Shown here piece after piece: positions 7,301-17,037 of a stretch of DNA of 43,454 bases. Both the position numbers and the translations under genes were made by a program. The stretch is from positions 1 to 43,454 of the forward strand of contig CAIOMN010000221.1 in NCBI GenBank assembly GCA_903859415.1, written 5' to 3'. Below the pieces are notes generated by a model. It saw only the letters and a list, made by a program, of their open reading frames with translations. It was not told the origin of the DNA and did no database searches. The stretch comes from an uncultured Methylococcaceae bacterium (GTDB lineage: Bacteria > Pseudomonadota > Gammaproteobacteria > Methylococcales > Methylomonadaceae). Positions within the stretch are counted from its first letter, which is position 1; each line of letters begins with the position of its first letter.

Positions 7301-9938
7301 CCCACAAACCATATACTTAAAGGATTACACCGTTCCTGACTTTCTGATTAGTCACGTTGATCTAAACTTTAACTTAACTGAAGACAATACCCGGGTTATC
7401 TCGCGACTGACTTTAACCCGTAATCCTGCCAGTCAAACAGGCGATGCTCCTCTGGTTTTATTGGGCGAAAATCTAAAGCTAATCCGCGTTATTATCCATG
7501 ATGACAAGGAACTCTCTGAGTCAGACTACCAGCTAACACCCGATTCATTAATCATTCACTCTGTGCCGCAACACCGTGAATTTATCTTAACGATCGAAAA
7601 CACCATTAATCCCAAAGCGAATACCGCTTTAGAAGGTTTATACCTCTCTAACGGGATGCTTTGTACTCAATGCGAAGCGGAAGGCTTTAGAAAAATTACT
7701 TATTTTCTGGATAGGCCGGATGTGATGAGTCAATTTACCACCACTCTGGTAGGTGATAAAACTCAATATCCGGTGTTATTATCGAATGGTAATAAAATAG
7801 CTTCGGGTGACTTGGATAATAATCAGCATTGGGTTACCTGGGAAGATCCATTTAACAAACCCTGCTACTTATTTGCTTTAGTCGCTGGACAATTAGACTG
7901 TATTGAAGATCATTTCATCACAAAATCAGGCCGCTCGATTAGTTTACAAATCTTTATTGAACCGCATGATTTAGACAAATGTGATCATGCGATGCAATCA
8001 CTTAAAAACGCCATGAAATGGGATGAAGAAGTCTATGGTCTGGAATATGACCTGGATTTATACATGATTGTAGCGGTAGGACACTTTAATATGGGCGCCA
8101 TGGAAAACAAGGGCCTCAACGTGTTTAATACCAAATTTGTATTAGCCCGCCCTGATACCGCCACGGACTTTGATTATGAACATATTGAAGGCGTGATTGG
8201 TCATGAATATTTTCATAACTGGACAGGCAACCGCGTCACCTGTCGTGATTGGTTTCAGTTAAGTTTAAAAGAAGGCTTTACGGTCTTTCGTGACCAGGAG
8301 TTTACCGGTGATCGGACCTCTAAAGCCGTTAAACGCATTGAGGATGTAATCAACTTACGGACCCGTCAATTTGCTGAAGATGCCGGCCCAATGGCTCACC
8401 CGATTAGACCTGACACGTACATTGAAATTAATAATTTCTATACGCTCACCGTTTATGAGAAAGGCGCCGAAGTGGTGCGCATGATCTATACCCTGTTAGG
8501 GGCAGCAGGCTTTAGAAAAGGCTGTGACTTATACTTTGCCCGTCACGATGGTCAAGCCGTCACCTGTAATGATTTTGTTAATGCCATGGAAGCGGCTAAT
8601 GACGTTGATCTGAGTCAATTCCGTCGCTGGTATGAACAAGCCGGTACTCCCGTTCTGACGGTTCAACAAGCTTATGATGCCGCTGCTCAAGCTTTGACTT
8701 TAACCATTAAACAATATTGCCCCCCTACACCAGGGCAAGACGTAAAAGAACCGCTGCATATTCCGGTGACTGTCGGATTAATTAATAAAGCCGGTGAAAC
8801 GCTTAATTGCCAATTAAATGGCGCAGTAACGGCTTCAGATCAAGTGATCTTACAATTAACCGAAGCCGAACAAAGCTTTGTATTTGAAAATCTAACCGAA
8901 CAACCCATCGTTTCGATATTAAGAGGTTTTTCTGCACCCGTTAAATTAGTGATGGAGCGCAGTCTTGAAGAGCTGGCCTTTTTATTAAGTTATGATCCCG
9001 ATACCTTTAACCGCTGGGAAGCAGGTCAACAACTGGCCGGACAAATTATTACCGGCTTGATTAGTGATGTACAAGCCGGTCGTGAATTACACATAAATCC
9101 GATTATTGTTAATGCCTTTAAACAAGTCCTTGCACAACCTTGGGATGACTTGTCTTATTTTTCTTTATTATTAACTTTACCGTCAGAAACCTATCTGGCA
9201 GAACAAATGACCGTCATTGATGTAGACGCGATTCATACCGCACGTGAATTTGTTTTAGTGTCTTTGGCTGAGCAACTACAAACCCAATTTAAAGCGCTGT
9301 ATTTAGAAAACCATCGTGAAGAATCAGGTCAATTTGACGCCGGTGCCATTGGTCGTAGACGAATCAAAAATGTCTGCCTCGCTTATTTAGGACGATTAGA
9401 ACAGGCCGACATTCAGCAATGGGCAGAGCAACAATTTACTGCCGCTAAAAATATGACTGATCAAATCGCTGCTTTAGCGGTTATCGTCAATAGCGCACAC
9501 CCGGCTAAAGCAACTTGCTTAGACAGCTTTTATCAGCAATGGCAGAACGAAGCCCTGGTGATTGACAAATGGTTTTCTTTACAGGCATCAAGCTCTAATC
9601 CAGATACCTTTAGTGTGGTGCAAAGCTTATTGCAACACCCGGCTTTTGACTTAAGAAACCCCAATAGAGTGCGCTCGCTTATTGGGGCCTTTAGTCAGGC
9701 AAACCCTTTACACTTCCATGCGGCCAATGGCCAGGGTTATCAATTTTTAGGTGACCACATCATTGCGCTTAATACCTTAAACCCGCAAGTAGCCTCACGG
9801 ATGTTGAATGCCTTAACCTCATGGCGTCGTTATGATGCGGATCGACAAGCATTGATGAAAACACAATTAGAAAGAATCATCGCGACCGATGCCGTTTCTA
9901 AAGATGTTTATGAAGTTGCCAGCAAGAGCTTAGCCTAA
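7287..9938 (+). CDS. pepN: Aminopeptidase N (M1 family zinc metallopeptidase)
   Basis: The product is 883 residues from ATG 7287, near the usual 870-885 for bacterial PepN. It has the exopeptidase motif GAMEN (about 269-273) and the zinc motif HEYFH (306-310) with the third ligand E329 in LSLKEGF. The C-terminal half has the typical DUF3458-type domains. It removes N-terminal residues from peptides in the cytoplasm. The start at 7287 (MREANPQT) is preferred over the in-frame Met at 7251 because it matches the family N-terminus and has an AGCAGG-like ribosome site. It overlaps the DUF423 gene, so the three genes form one operon. Confidence 0.95.
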   Translation: MREANPQTIYLKDYTVPDFLISHVDLNFNLTEDNTRVISRLTLTRNPASQTGDAPLVLLGENLKLIRVIIHDDKELSESDYQLTPDSLIIHSVPQHREFILTIENTINPKANTALEGLYLSNGMLCTQCEAEGFRKITYFLDRPDVMSQFTTTLVGDKTQYPVLLSNGNKIASGDLDNNQHWVTWEDPFNKPCYLFALVAGQLDCIEDHFITKSGRSISLQIFIEPHDLDKCDHAMQSLKNAMKWDEEVYGLEYDLDLYMIVAVGHFNMGAMENKGLNVFNTKFVLARPDTATDFDYEHIEGVIGHEYFHNWTGNRVTCRDWFQLSLKEGFTVFRDQEFTGDRTSKAVKRIEDVINLRTRQFAEDAGPMAHPIRPDTYIEINNFYTLTVYEKGAEVVRMIYTLLGAAGFRKGCDLYFARHDGQAVTCNDFVNAMEAANDVDLSQFRRWYEQAGTPVLTVQQAYDAAAQALTLTIKQYCPPTPGQDVKEPLHIPVTVGLINKAGETLNCQLNGAVTASDQVILQLTEAEQSFVFENLTEQPIVSILRGFSAPVKLVMERSLEELAFLLSYDPDTFNRWEAGQQLAGQIITGLISDVQAGRELHINPIIVNAFKQVLAQPWDDLSYFSLLLTLPSETYLAEQMTVIDVDAIHTAREFVLVSLAEQLQTQFKALYLENHREESGQFDAGAIGRRRIKNVCLAYLGRLEQADIQQWAEQQFTAAKNMTDQIAALAVIVNSAHPAKATCLDSFYQQWQNEALVIDKWFSLQASSSNPDTFSVVQSLLQHPAFDLRNPNRVRSLIGAFSQANPLHFHAANGQGYQFLGDHIIALNTLNPQVASRMLNALTSWRRYDADRQALMKTQLERIIATDAVSKDVYEVASKSLA

Positions 9939-9984
9939 TATTATTAACACCCTTATCCATCGCTTATAAAGATACCCAGATACA

Positions 9985-11751
9985 ATGACTTTTCTCACTT
10001 CTCAAACAACGGGCTCTGCTCATGATGATGTAAATTCTTCCAAATCCACTTTATGGATTTCGATAAGCACTTTCATTATTGCGGCCTATCTACTGTTTGG
10101 GCACTTAGGTGGTTCGGCTTTAATCTCTCCTGATGAAGGCCGTAACGCTGAAGTAGCCAGAGAAATGAGTGAGTCACATGCCTGGTTAGTGCCTACGTAT
10201 AATGGTCTAACCTATCTTGATAAGCCGGCGTTTTATTTTAAGACGGTCGCGCTGTCTTTTTCATTATTCGGTGAAACAGAAGGTGCGGCACGCTTTTCTT
10301 CCGCGTTCTTTGGCTTTGCATTAGTCGTTGCGGTGTTTTTCTTTTGCCGAAAAGTATACGATCAGCGTACCGCACTACTGGCAACACTAATTGTTGCTTC
10401 GACACCGCTTTATATTGCGTTTGCAAGGATCGTTATTTTTGATATGACTTTAGCGTTCTTTGTTTCCAGCACCATTTTTTCGTGTTATCTGGCAGAAGAA
10501 TATGACGATAAACAGCGTAAATACTGGTACTTACTGGCAGCCTTTTTAGCGGGCTGCGCCACTTTGGTAAAGGGGCCGGTTGGCTTTATTATTCCATCTC
10601 TGGTTGTCGCAATTTTTAATGGCTTTGAACATCGTTTAAGTGCTCTAAAACGGGTTTTTGCCTGGCCTAACTGGCTGCTCTTCTTCGCCATCGTATTACC
10701 GTGGTTTATTGGTTTATCGATACTCTGCCCTGATTTTCCTTATTATGGCATCATGAAAGAGTCTATTTCGCGATTCACCACCACAGAGTTTCATCGAACC
10801 GCGCCTTTTTATTATTATGCTATTATTATCGCCAGTACATTTTTCCCTTGGAGCTTTATCCTACCGGAAGCGACTGTTGTCGCTTGGCGTAACCGGACAC
10901 AGTGGACTAAAGTAGATCGCTTATTCATCATCTGGGTCATTGTTGTCGTTTTATTTTTCTCTGTTTCCAAATCAAAGTTACCCGGTTATATTCTCACAGG
11001 AGTCATGGTACTGGGCGTATTAACCGCGCGTGTTTTTGCTCAGGCATTGAATAACGAAACAGGACGATCTAAACAAATTTTATGGCATGCGACTATTCCA
11101 CTGTTGCTATTAAGCACAATTCTCGCTATCGCCGTGGGTGTTGTTGCAGCAGATCCTGAAATACTCCGTAGCCGACTTTCCGGTAAACAAGAGTCTTTTG
11201 ATCTTTTTATACCCACTATATTGCCTATGGCAATCTCCTTTGGTATTGTCGCCTTAATCTCAATTGCAGCACTCTGGACTCGGCACAGCCGAATAGTACT
11301 TGCCGCATTTCTCAGTTTTCCGATCCTGTTAATGACGGTCAACTTTAACGTGTTAGCTACCTTTTCAGACATCCGTTCTGCACGGCATCTGGCAGAAAAG
11401 ATTACCACGGCCATTCCGCCAGAAGCGGAACTCGTTTGCTTGGAATGTATGCCTAACGGCTTACCGTTTTACCTTAAACATCAGGTCACTGTCATCAGTC
11501 GTGACGGCAGTGAATTAACCAGTAATTATGTGGTATTTAATCTTAAAACACTCAAACCCTGGCCTGAAGGGATGATTCCTTTTACAGAAAAAGAAAACTG
11601 GCTTGCGTCAAGAAAGCACCCCATTTATCTGATGACCGACACTAACCATCTGCCAAGTCTACAAGCCATTGCCACGGCACAAGGCGTTGAAATCAAAGCG
11701 CTCGACTATAAATATTCAGCGGTTTTACTTCCCACACCAACAGGACATTAA
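9985..11751 (+). CDS. ArnT/PMT-family (GT39/GT83-like) integral membrane glycosyltransferase
   Basis: The protein has 588 residues and about 12 hydrophobic segments. After the first helix it has LISPDEGRNAEVAREM, the acidic loop with the conserved Asp of ArnT and PMT enzymes, then WLVPTYNGLTYLDKPAFYF. Such enzymes move a sugar from an undecaprenyl-phosphate carrier onto lipid A or another periplasmic acceptor. A soluble domain of about 110 residues follows the last helix, as in ArnT. The substrate cannot be inferred. It is separated from the amidotransferase gene by 2 bases, so both are probably one transcript. Confidence 0.88.
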   Translation: MTFLTSQTTGSAHDDVNSSKSTLWISISTFIIAAYLLFGHLGGSALISPDEGRNAEVAREMSESHAWLVPTYNGLTYLDKPAFYFKTVALSFSLFGETEGAARFSSAFFGFALVVAVFFFCRKVYDQRTALLATLIVASTPLYIAFARIVIFDMTLAFFVSSTIFSCYLAEEYDDKQRKYWYLLAAFLAGCATLVKGPVGFIIPSLVVAIFNGFEHRLSALKRVFAWPNWLLFFAIVLPWFIGLSILCPDFPYYGIMKESISRFTTTEFHRTAPFYYYAIIIASTFFPWSFILPEATVVAWRNRTQWTKVDRLFIIWVIVVVLFFSVSKSKLPGYILTGVMVLGVLTARVFAQALNNETGRSKQILWHATIPLLLLSTILAIAVGVVAADPEILRSRLSGKQESFDLFIPTILPMAISFGIVALISIAALWTRHSRIVLAAFLSFPILLMTVNFNVLATFSDIRSARHLAEKITTAIPPEAELVCLECMPNGLPFYLKHQVTVISRDGSELTSNYVVFNLKTLKPWPEGMIPFTEKENWLASRKHPIYLMTDTNHLPSLQAIATAQGVEIKALDYKYSAVLLPTPTGH

Positions 11752-11753
11752 TT

Positions 11754-13622
11754 ATGTGTGGTATTTGTGGTTTAGTTGCGCTAGAAGGTCTAAAAGACAA
11801 CCCTGCTAGCCAGGAACACATTAACAAAATGATTGATACCTTAATGCATCGAGGCCCTGATGATACCGGTATTGATGGTGATATTTCCGCCGTATTTGGG
11901 ATGACCCGCTTAGCCATACGTGGCTTAAGTGATGGCAAACAACCCATTATCGACACAGAGACCGGTGTTATGATGGCGTGCAATGGTGAAATTGATAACC
12001 ACCAAGAGTTGCGTGAATGGTTATTAAGTCGCGGCAGACCCGTTGCACAAAGTACTGATGTAGCTGTTATACCCGGTTTATATTTAGAACTGGGCGATGC
12101 TTTTGTCGAACAACTAACAGGCGCTTTTGCTATCGCCATTTGGGACCCACGCTCAAAGAAGCTGCTATTAGCACGAGACCGCGCTGGAGAACGGCCCTTA
12201 TTTTTCTCTGTTAACGAAGGCGTGATCTCCTTTGCCTCTCTTATCTCCGCCTTAGTATCAACCAGCGAACAGCCCTTTGAAATCAACGAAGACGCAGTCC
12301 ATCGTTACTTACAATCCGGTTTTTTTGTTGCACCCAACAGCCCTTTTACCAATCTTTATAAAGTATCACCTGGCGAAATAATCACTATTAATACAGAAGG
12401 CATTGAGCGTAAACGCTATTGGCAATGGAATAATGTACAAACACCTAAAAAATCAGGCTCATTAGAGGCCTTTGATAAGGTGTTTAGAGCCGCCGTCAGA
12501 AAACAAAGCGAAGTCGATGTTGATTTTGGCTTATTTTTAAGTGGTGGGCTTGATTCATCCTTGATTACCGCAGTAACCAAAGACATTCGTCCTGAAAAAA
12601 CCCTGACGGCCTACAGTCTTCGCTTTTCCGAAGCTTCGTATGATGAGGGTCATTATGCGGAACAAGTAGCCAACAGCATTGGTGTTAACTTCGTGCCAGT
12701 CTGGGTGCGCCCAGAAGATTTTCCTCCAACCATTGCCAAACTGGTTCGACAAGTCGGTGAACCCTTATCCGATCCTGCCTGGGTACCCAGTGCCTTATTG
12801 GCTAGACGGGCGGCACAAGATGTGCGGGTGGCCTTGGTGGGTGAAGGAGCCGACGAACTATTTGGCGGTTATCCCACTTACTTTGGGGCTGGATTCGCAG
12901 GTTATTATGCACAACTGCCAGCGCCCATAAGAACACTCATTCGACGTGCTGTAGATAGCTGGCCATCCAGTGATAAAAAAGTAACTATCGCGTTTCTACT
13001 CAAACGATTTATTTTGGGAGATGACTTAGACTTTCTGGGTCGCCACATTCTTTGGACGTCTTCAATCTCGCCGACCATTTTAAAGCGTTTAGGTGTCACC
13101 CCACCGTTAATGAACCATTCGATTTATTCATCGTCAGAGATGCTCAATCGTTTACAACAACATGATTTGGAAACCTCTTTAGCAGAAGGTTTATTAACTA
13201 AAGCAGACCGCGCTAGTATGAAGTCCGCCTTAGAGCTTAGAGCTCCTTTTTTAGATCAGGACGTTATGGAATTTGCGGCCACACTGCCTGAAAGTGAGCG
13301 GGTTCAGCAGATAAAAACGAAAGTGTTTCTAAAGGAATATGCGCTACGCTATTTACCCAAAGACATCGTGTACCGCAAAAAACGGGGGCTTTCGGTTCCG
13401 TTAAGCAGTTGGTTACGGGAACCGTTACATGACTGGGCGACTTTAAAACTCACATCCCCGTTCTTAGAAAAAGTCGGCGTTAGTCCCCTAGTCGCAATCC
13501 AGCTATTACAGGAACATACCCAACGCAAAGCAGATCATGCCCGACCTATCTGGACTTTATGCGTTTTGAGTGAATGGTTAGAATGGGTGTCAGAAACAGA
13601 ATCTCATTCACCCACTCAATAG
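11754..13622 (+). CDS. Asparagine synthase (glutamine-hydrolysing), AsnB-like
   Basis: This 622-residue two-domain enzyme has an N-terminal class II glutamine amidotransferase (MCGICGLV with nucleophile Cys2, then LMHRGPDDTG, CNGEIDN) and a C-terminal ATP pyrophosphatase synthetase with the SGGLDSS loop near residue 265, GEGADELFGGY and KADRASMKSALELRAPFLD. The reaction is glutamine plus ATP giving an amidated product, normally asparagine. AsnB paralogues in polysaccharide loci often amidate a sugar acid instead. Because it is coupled to a membrane glycosyltransferase, a cell-surface amidation role is possible, but this is inference. Confidence 0.92.
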   Translation: MCGICGLVALEGLKDNPASQEHINKMIDTLMHRGPDDTGIDGDISAVFGMTRLAIRGLSDGKQPIIDTETGVMMACNGEIDNHQELREWLLSRGRPVAQSTDVAVIPGLYLELGDAFVEQLTGAFAIAIWDPRSKKLLLARDRAGERPLFFSVNEGVISFASLISALVSTSEQPFEINEDAVHRYLQSGFFVAPNSPFTNLYKVSPGEIITINTEGIERKRYWQWNNVQTPKKSGSLEAFDKVFRAAVRKQSEVDVDFGLFLSGGLDSSLITAVTKDIRPEKTLTAYSLRFSEASYDEGHYAEQVANSIGVNFVPVWVRPEDFPPTIAKLVRQVGEPLSDPAWVPSALLARRAAQDVRVALVGEGADELFGGYPTYFGAGFAGYYAQLPAPIRTLIRRAVDSWPSSDKKVTIAFLLKRFILGDDLDFLGRHILWTSSISPTILKRLGVTPPLMNHSIYSSSEMLNRLQQHDLETSLAEGLLTKADRASMKSALELRAPFLDQDVMEFAATLPESERVQQIKTKVFLKEYALRYLPKDIVYRKKRGLSVPLSSWLREPLHDWATLKLTSPFLEKVGVSPLVAIQLLQEHTQRKADHARPIWTLCVLSEWLEWVSETESHSPTQ

Positions 13623-13632
13623 ATAATACTGC

Positions 13633-14316
13633 TTAGCTCAGACTAACGTTTTTACGTTGACGCTGAGCTATAAGCCATTTTAAGGCCATCGTTAACCCAA
13701 AGAAAGCACAGGCGGCGATGGCTAAATATTGTGCTAGATGAGATATATCGGCCTGTATCGCACCCGCACCCACTAAGGTTGCAGTAACGCCTAAAGGCAA
13801 AAATCCAATAAACGTACCAATCCAAAAATCCGTATGACTGACAGCACTCATCCCTAACAATATATCATTATATAAACCACTTATAGGGAGTTGCCGTACA
13901 AATAGAACAGACTGCCATCCTTGCGCTTGAGTGGTCTGTGACAAGGCAATAATTTTAGGGAACTTCTTGTGCACATAATCACGGCCGCTCCATCGAGCAA
14001 AGACAAAAGCACCATAAGCACCCAGTACTGTACCAAAATGACTCAGAGCAACCCCCCAGTTAAAACCGAAGATAATGCCCGCTAAGGTGCATAACAACAA
14101 TCTAGGCATCCCAATCGCCGTTAAAAAAGCGGCTCCTAAAGTAAATATTACCGGGCCAGCATAACCTGCTTCAGCTAACCGGGCTTTAATTTGATAACTT
14201 TGATTGAGCACCTCTTTTAAAGGCACCGCGTAAATCACATAACTACAAACAACCACTATAACCAGCAATATTAACATTGCGATTTTTTGGGATAACTTAA
14301 TTCTTGAATCTGCCAC
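13633..14316 (-). CDS. VTT-domain (TVP38/TMEM64, DedA-like) membrane protein
   Basis: This 227-residue protein has about five membrane segments and the VTT core: AGPVIFTLGAAFLTAIGMPR, FGFNWGVALSHFGTVLGAYGAF, then FARWSGRDYV and LFVRQLPISGLYNDILLGMS. TVP38/DedA relatives are linked to lipid flipping and envelope homeostasis; a specific role is unknown. It converges with the amidotransferase gene, only 10 bases between the stops. Confidence 0.88.
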   Translation of the reverse strand: MADSRIKLSQKIAMLILLVIVVVCSYVIYAVPLKEVLNQSYQIKARLAEAGYAGPVIFTLGAAFLTAIGMPRLLLCTLAGIIFGFNWGVALSHFGTVLGAYGAFVFARWSGRDYVHKKFPKIIALSQTTQAQGWQSVLFVRQLPISGLYNDILLGMSAVSHTDFWIGTFIGFLPLGVTATLVGAGAIQADISHLAQYLAIAACAFFGLTMALKWLIAQRQRKNVSLS

Positions 14317-14465
14317 TATTCACCCGAAAAATTAATGGCGAGCCATCTTATCTTAAAAATGCATACTAAGTTCAAAGAAAAGACCCTCATAAAAATAGTT
14401 AATGTTAACACATAAGTTTTAGTCATCCTCACTTCAACTCACTAAAGTGGCTTGTTAACACACGT

Positions 14466-14509
14466 TGTCACACAACCTTAAACAAACATTCATTTGTCTG
14501 TCACACAAC
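14466..14509. repeat. Two direct copies of TGTCACACAAC upstream of the glycosyltransferase gene
   Basis: The 11-mer occurs at 14466-14476 and 14499-14509, 33 bases apart (about three helical turns), 46-79 bases before the ATG at 14555. The spacing fits binding sites for a dimeric regulator, but no regulator is identified. Confidence 0.4.
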
Positions 14510-14554
14510 AACTTTACTCTTTATGCATTAAGATTTGATTAATATAGGGTAAAT

Positions 14555-15595
14555 ATGAAGATTTTTTACGGCGTACAAGGTACAGGAAATGGACATATCA
14601 CGCGCGCGCGCGTGATGGCAAGAGAACTCTATGCAGCAGGTATAGACGTCACATTTCAATTTACAGGCCGTCCGGCCGATAAATATTTTGACATGGATAT
14701 CTTTAATGGCTATCAAGTACGTACTGGCCTAACTTTTAATACTCATAAAGGTAATGTTAATTACCTAAAAACCGCTTGGGATGCTAAACCACTAACCTTA
14801 ATCAAGGATATAAAAAGCCTGGATTTAAGTGGCTATGATCTAGTCATTAGCGATTTTGAACCCGTGACTGCATGGGCAGCAAGAAATCAGAAAAAAGCTG
14901 TTTTGGGTATAGGACACCAATACGCCTTTAATTATGATATCCCTAGAGCGGGATCTGATCCTATTGCAAATCAGGTTATGAAATACTTTGCACCCGCAAC
15001 TAAAGGCATTGGCTTGCATTGGCATCATTTTAACCAACCGATCTTGCCACCTATTATTGAAACACCCGACAGCCCCCGCTACACAGTCAGAAATAAAATT
15101 ATTGTCTATCTTCCTTTTGAAGATCAAAATATAGTTATCAACCTGCTGTCCCCTTTTAAAGACTTTGAATTCCACTTGTATTCGCCCGAACTAGCGGAAT
15201 CTTCGTTCGAGCATATTATTTGCCACCCGCTTTCACGTACCCAGTTTCAAGAAAACCTAATGGACAGTGGTGGCATTATCAGTAATGCAGGGTTTGAACT
15301 CGCTAGCGAAGCGCTACAGCTAGGTAAAAAGATTCTTGCCAAGCCGTTGCATTCTCAAATGGAACAAATCTCGAATGCTAAAGCCTTGCATCAACTGGGC
15401 TACGGCCAAACTATGAATGATATGGATGCCTCCATTATTGAAAAATGGCTGTATGACGAACGTGCCGTTCAAATCACCTATCCCAATATAGCGGCTGTAT
15501 TAGTTAAATGGATACAAGAAGGTATGCCTGAAATGAATGCTGACTTTATTGAATCCGTTTGGAAGACGGTTGAAGTTCGACACATTAACCTTTAA
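14555..15595 (+). CDS. MJ1255/VC2487-family glycosyltransferase
   Basis: This 346-residue protein starts MKIFYGVQGTGNGHITRARV, the glycine-rich N-terminus of this GT-B family, with FTGRPADKYF following. The C-terminal half has GGIISNAGFELASEALQLGK, KPLHSQMEQISNAKAL and HQLGYG, the nucleotide-sugar-binding region as in GT1/MurG-like enzymes. The acceptor is unknown. It stands alone with a 240-base upstream region. The codons for I-T-R-A-R-V form an unusually long CG-alternating palindrome. Confidence 0.85.
   Translation: MKIFYGVQGTGNGHITRARVMARELYAAGIDVTFQFTGRPADKYFDMDIFNGYQVRTGLTFNTHKGNVNYLKTAWDAKPLTLIKDIKSLDLSGYDLVISDFEPVTAWAARNQKKAVLGIGHQYAFNYDIPRAGSDPIANQVMKYFAPATKGIGLHWHHFNQPILPPIIETPDSPRYTVRNKIIVYLPFEDQNIVINLLSPFKDFEFHLYSPELAESSFEHIICHPLSRTQFQENLMDSGGIISNAGFELASEALQLGKKILAKPLHSQMEQISNAKALHQLGYGQTMNDMDASIIEKWLYDERAVQITYPNIAAVLVKWIQEGMPEMNADFIESVWKTVEVRHINL
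14597..14616. repeat. Perfect 20-bp palindrome with an alternating CG core
   Basis: ATCA, then alternating CG, then TGAT reads the same on both strands over 20 bases, with a 12-base CG-alternating centre. It lies inside the glycosyltransferase gene, 40 bases after the start. It is rare in a moderately AT-rich genome and could form a cruciform or Z-DNA. Confidence 0.9.
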
Positions 15596-15631
15596 TATAA
15601 AAACCAGCTGCTATCAATCCCTTCTAATCAA

Positions 15632-15660
15632 AGCAAGCAAGATTTATAATTTTGCTTGCT
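15632..15660. terminator. Hairpin between convergent genes, likely two-way terminator
   Basis: AGCAAGCAAGA pairs with TTTTGCTTGCT (11 pairs, one G-T) around a 7-base loop. It lies between the ends of the glycosyltransferase (15595) and the kinase (15689) genes. T-tracts on both sides are weak. Confidence 0.5.
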
Positions 15661-15688
15661 ATTATAAAATGGGGCCGGGATGAGGACT

Positions 15689-16597
15689 TTAAATAAGACG
15701 CCACTCATTGATAAAGGCTTGATAGAAATCTAAGGTTTGTACGGTGGCGCCTTGTTGAGTGACTGACGCAGAGGCAAAAGCCTGAGCTCTGTTCATGGTT
15801 ACCGATAATGACCAGCCCAGATGCAGACCCAATAATAACACGGCAGAAAATGCGTCACCTGCGCCAACGGTATCGACGACTGATAATTGATCTGAAGGAA
15901 AGACTTCTACAAACTCACAGTCTTGGCTCAGGGCTTTTGCCCCTAAGTGACCACAAGTAACCACTAAAACTTCCAGCTCATATTGTATTAAGAAATGCTG
16001 CATGGTTTCATGCAAGCTATTTTGAAGACTGCTATGAACAGGGAATAAGGCAATCAATTCCTCATGATTAAGTTTTACCCAGTGAGCGGTGCTTAACCAT
16101 TTTTTAACCGCATCTTTCTGCCACCAAGGGGCACGTAGATTAACGTCAATAAAGATCTTGCCGGTAGTCTGCGTGCTTAGCGCTTTAAGAGCTTGCTCAG
16201 AAACGTGGTGTCGTAACGCGAGCGTACCATGATAAATAATTGGATAAGCTGCGTTTAAATCCAGTGCTTCAGCATTAATAAAGTCATAAGCCTGTTCGGT
16301 TAAAATCTCATAACGAGGCTCACCTTGTTCAAATGTGACTGCGACAGTGCCCGTGGGGTGGATCGGATCAATTTGCAGTGCGTCTTTCGACAGTCCCCAG
16401 GTATTCATCGCATGTTGAATCAGTTCTCCTGTTTCATCGTTACCAATCCGGCTAATGAAGCAGGGTTTTTGACCAAACGCTTGTAGATGCCAAGCGACAT
16501 TAAACGGCGCTCCACCTAGTATGCGTTGACCCTCAGGAAATTGATCTATGAGTACTTCCCCGAATAGGGCAATAGGATGTTTATTGTGCTTAGGCAT
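15689..16597 (-). CDS. PfkB-family carbohydrate kinase (fructokinase-like)
   Basis: This is a 302-residue ribokinase-like enzyme. It has IALFGEVLIDQFPEG and LGGAPFNVAWHLQAFG at the N-terminus (substrate-binding Gly-Gly) and VDTVGAGDAFSAVLLLG near residue 245, the PfkB signature with the catalytic Asp. It phosphorylates a sugar, by similarity fructose, with ATP. In methanotrophs such kinases belong to sucrose metabolism, but no sucrose gene is adjacent, so the substrate is uncertain. Confidence 0.87.
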   Translation of the reverse strand: MPKHNKHPIALFGEVLIDQFPEGQRILGGAPFNVAWHLQAFGQKPCFISRIGNDETGELIQHAMNTWGLSKDALQIDPIHPTGTVAVTFEQGEPRYEILTEQAYDFINAEALDLNAAYPIIYHGTLALRHHVSEQALKALSTQTTGKIFIDVNLRAPWWQKDAVKKWLSTAHWVKLNHEELIALFPVHSSLQNSLHETMQHFLIQYELEVLVVTCGHLGAKALSQDCEFVEVFPSDQLSVVDTVGAGDAFSAVLLLGLHLGWSLSVTMNRAQAFASASVTQQGATVQTLDFYQAFINEWRLI

Positions 16598-16811
16598 AGA
16601 TTGTTATTAGCGGTGCTTGTTTAGCCAACGGTTAAAGAGCCAACTTAGTTGTGTATGGCGTTTTGGCGAAAGTATACGCTTTAGTTTTGCCATTTTCTGC
16701 TCTCAATCTTTAATTGCCCCACAAGTAAAAAATAATAAAACCTATACCAGGCTCCCATCTGGATTATGCTAAACTCATAGTTAAGTTATTATTTTTAAAT
16801 TATTACTACTC

Positions 16812-17036
16812 ATGAATATAGTAAACAGAATTACAATTGATCCACAAATATGCGGTGGAAGACCTTGTATTCGGAATATGCGGATTAGAGTAAAAGATAT
16901 TCTTGATTTATTAGCGTCAGGGGCCAGCACTTCAGAAATCCTTGAAGATTATCCCTATCTTGAACCAGAAGATATTTCAGCCTCTCTTACTTATGCTGCT
17001 CATCTCATTGATCATCCCGTATTAAGCGTGGCATAA
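16812..17036 (+). CDS. DUF433 antitoxin-like protein
   Basis: This 74-residue protein has the DUF433 core: RITIDPQICGGRPCIRNMRI, VKDILDLLASGAS and ILEDYPYLEPEDISASLTYA. It is an HTH-like fold commonly encoded directly before a DUF5615 PIN-like protein and treated as its antitoxin. One base separates the stop from the next start codon. No strong Shine-Dalgarno is seen before the ATG. Confidence 0.88.
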   Translation: MNIVNRITIDPQICGGRPCIRNMRIRVKDILDLLASGASTSEILEDYPYLEPEDISASLTYAAHLIDHPVLSVA

Positions 17037-17037
17037 A

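Noticed and set aside
12555-13099. Several open frames on both strands inside the asparagine synthase gene
   Set aside because: The synthase is a full-length enzyme with all motifs in frame; the others are out-of-frame shadows.
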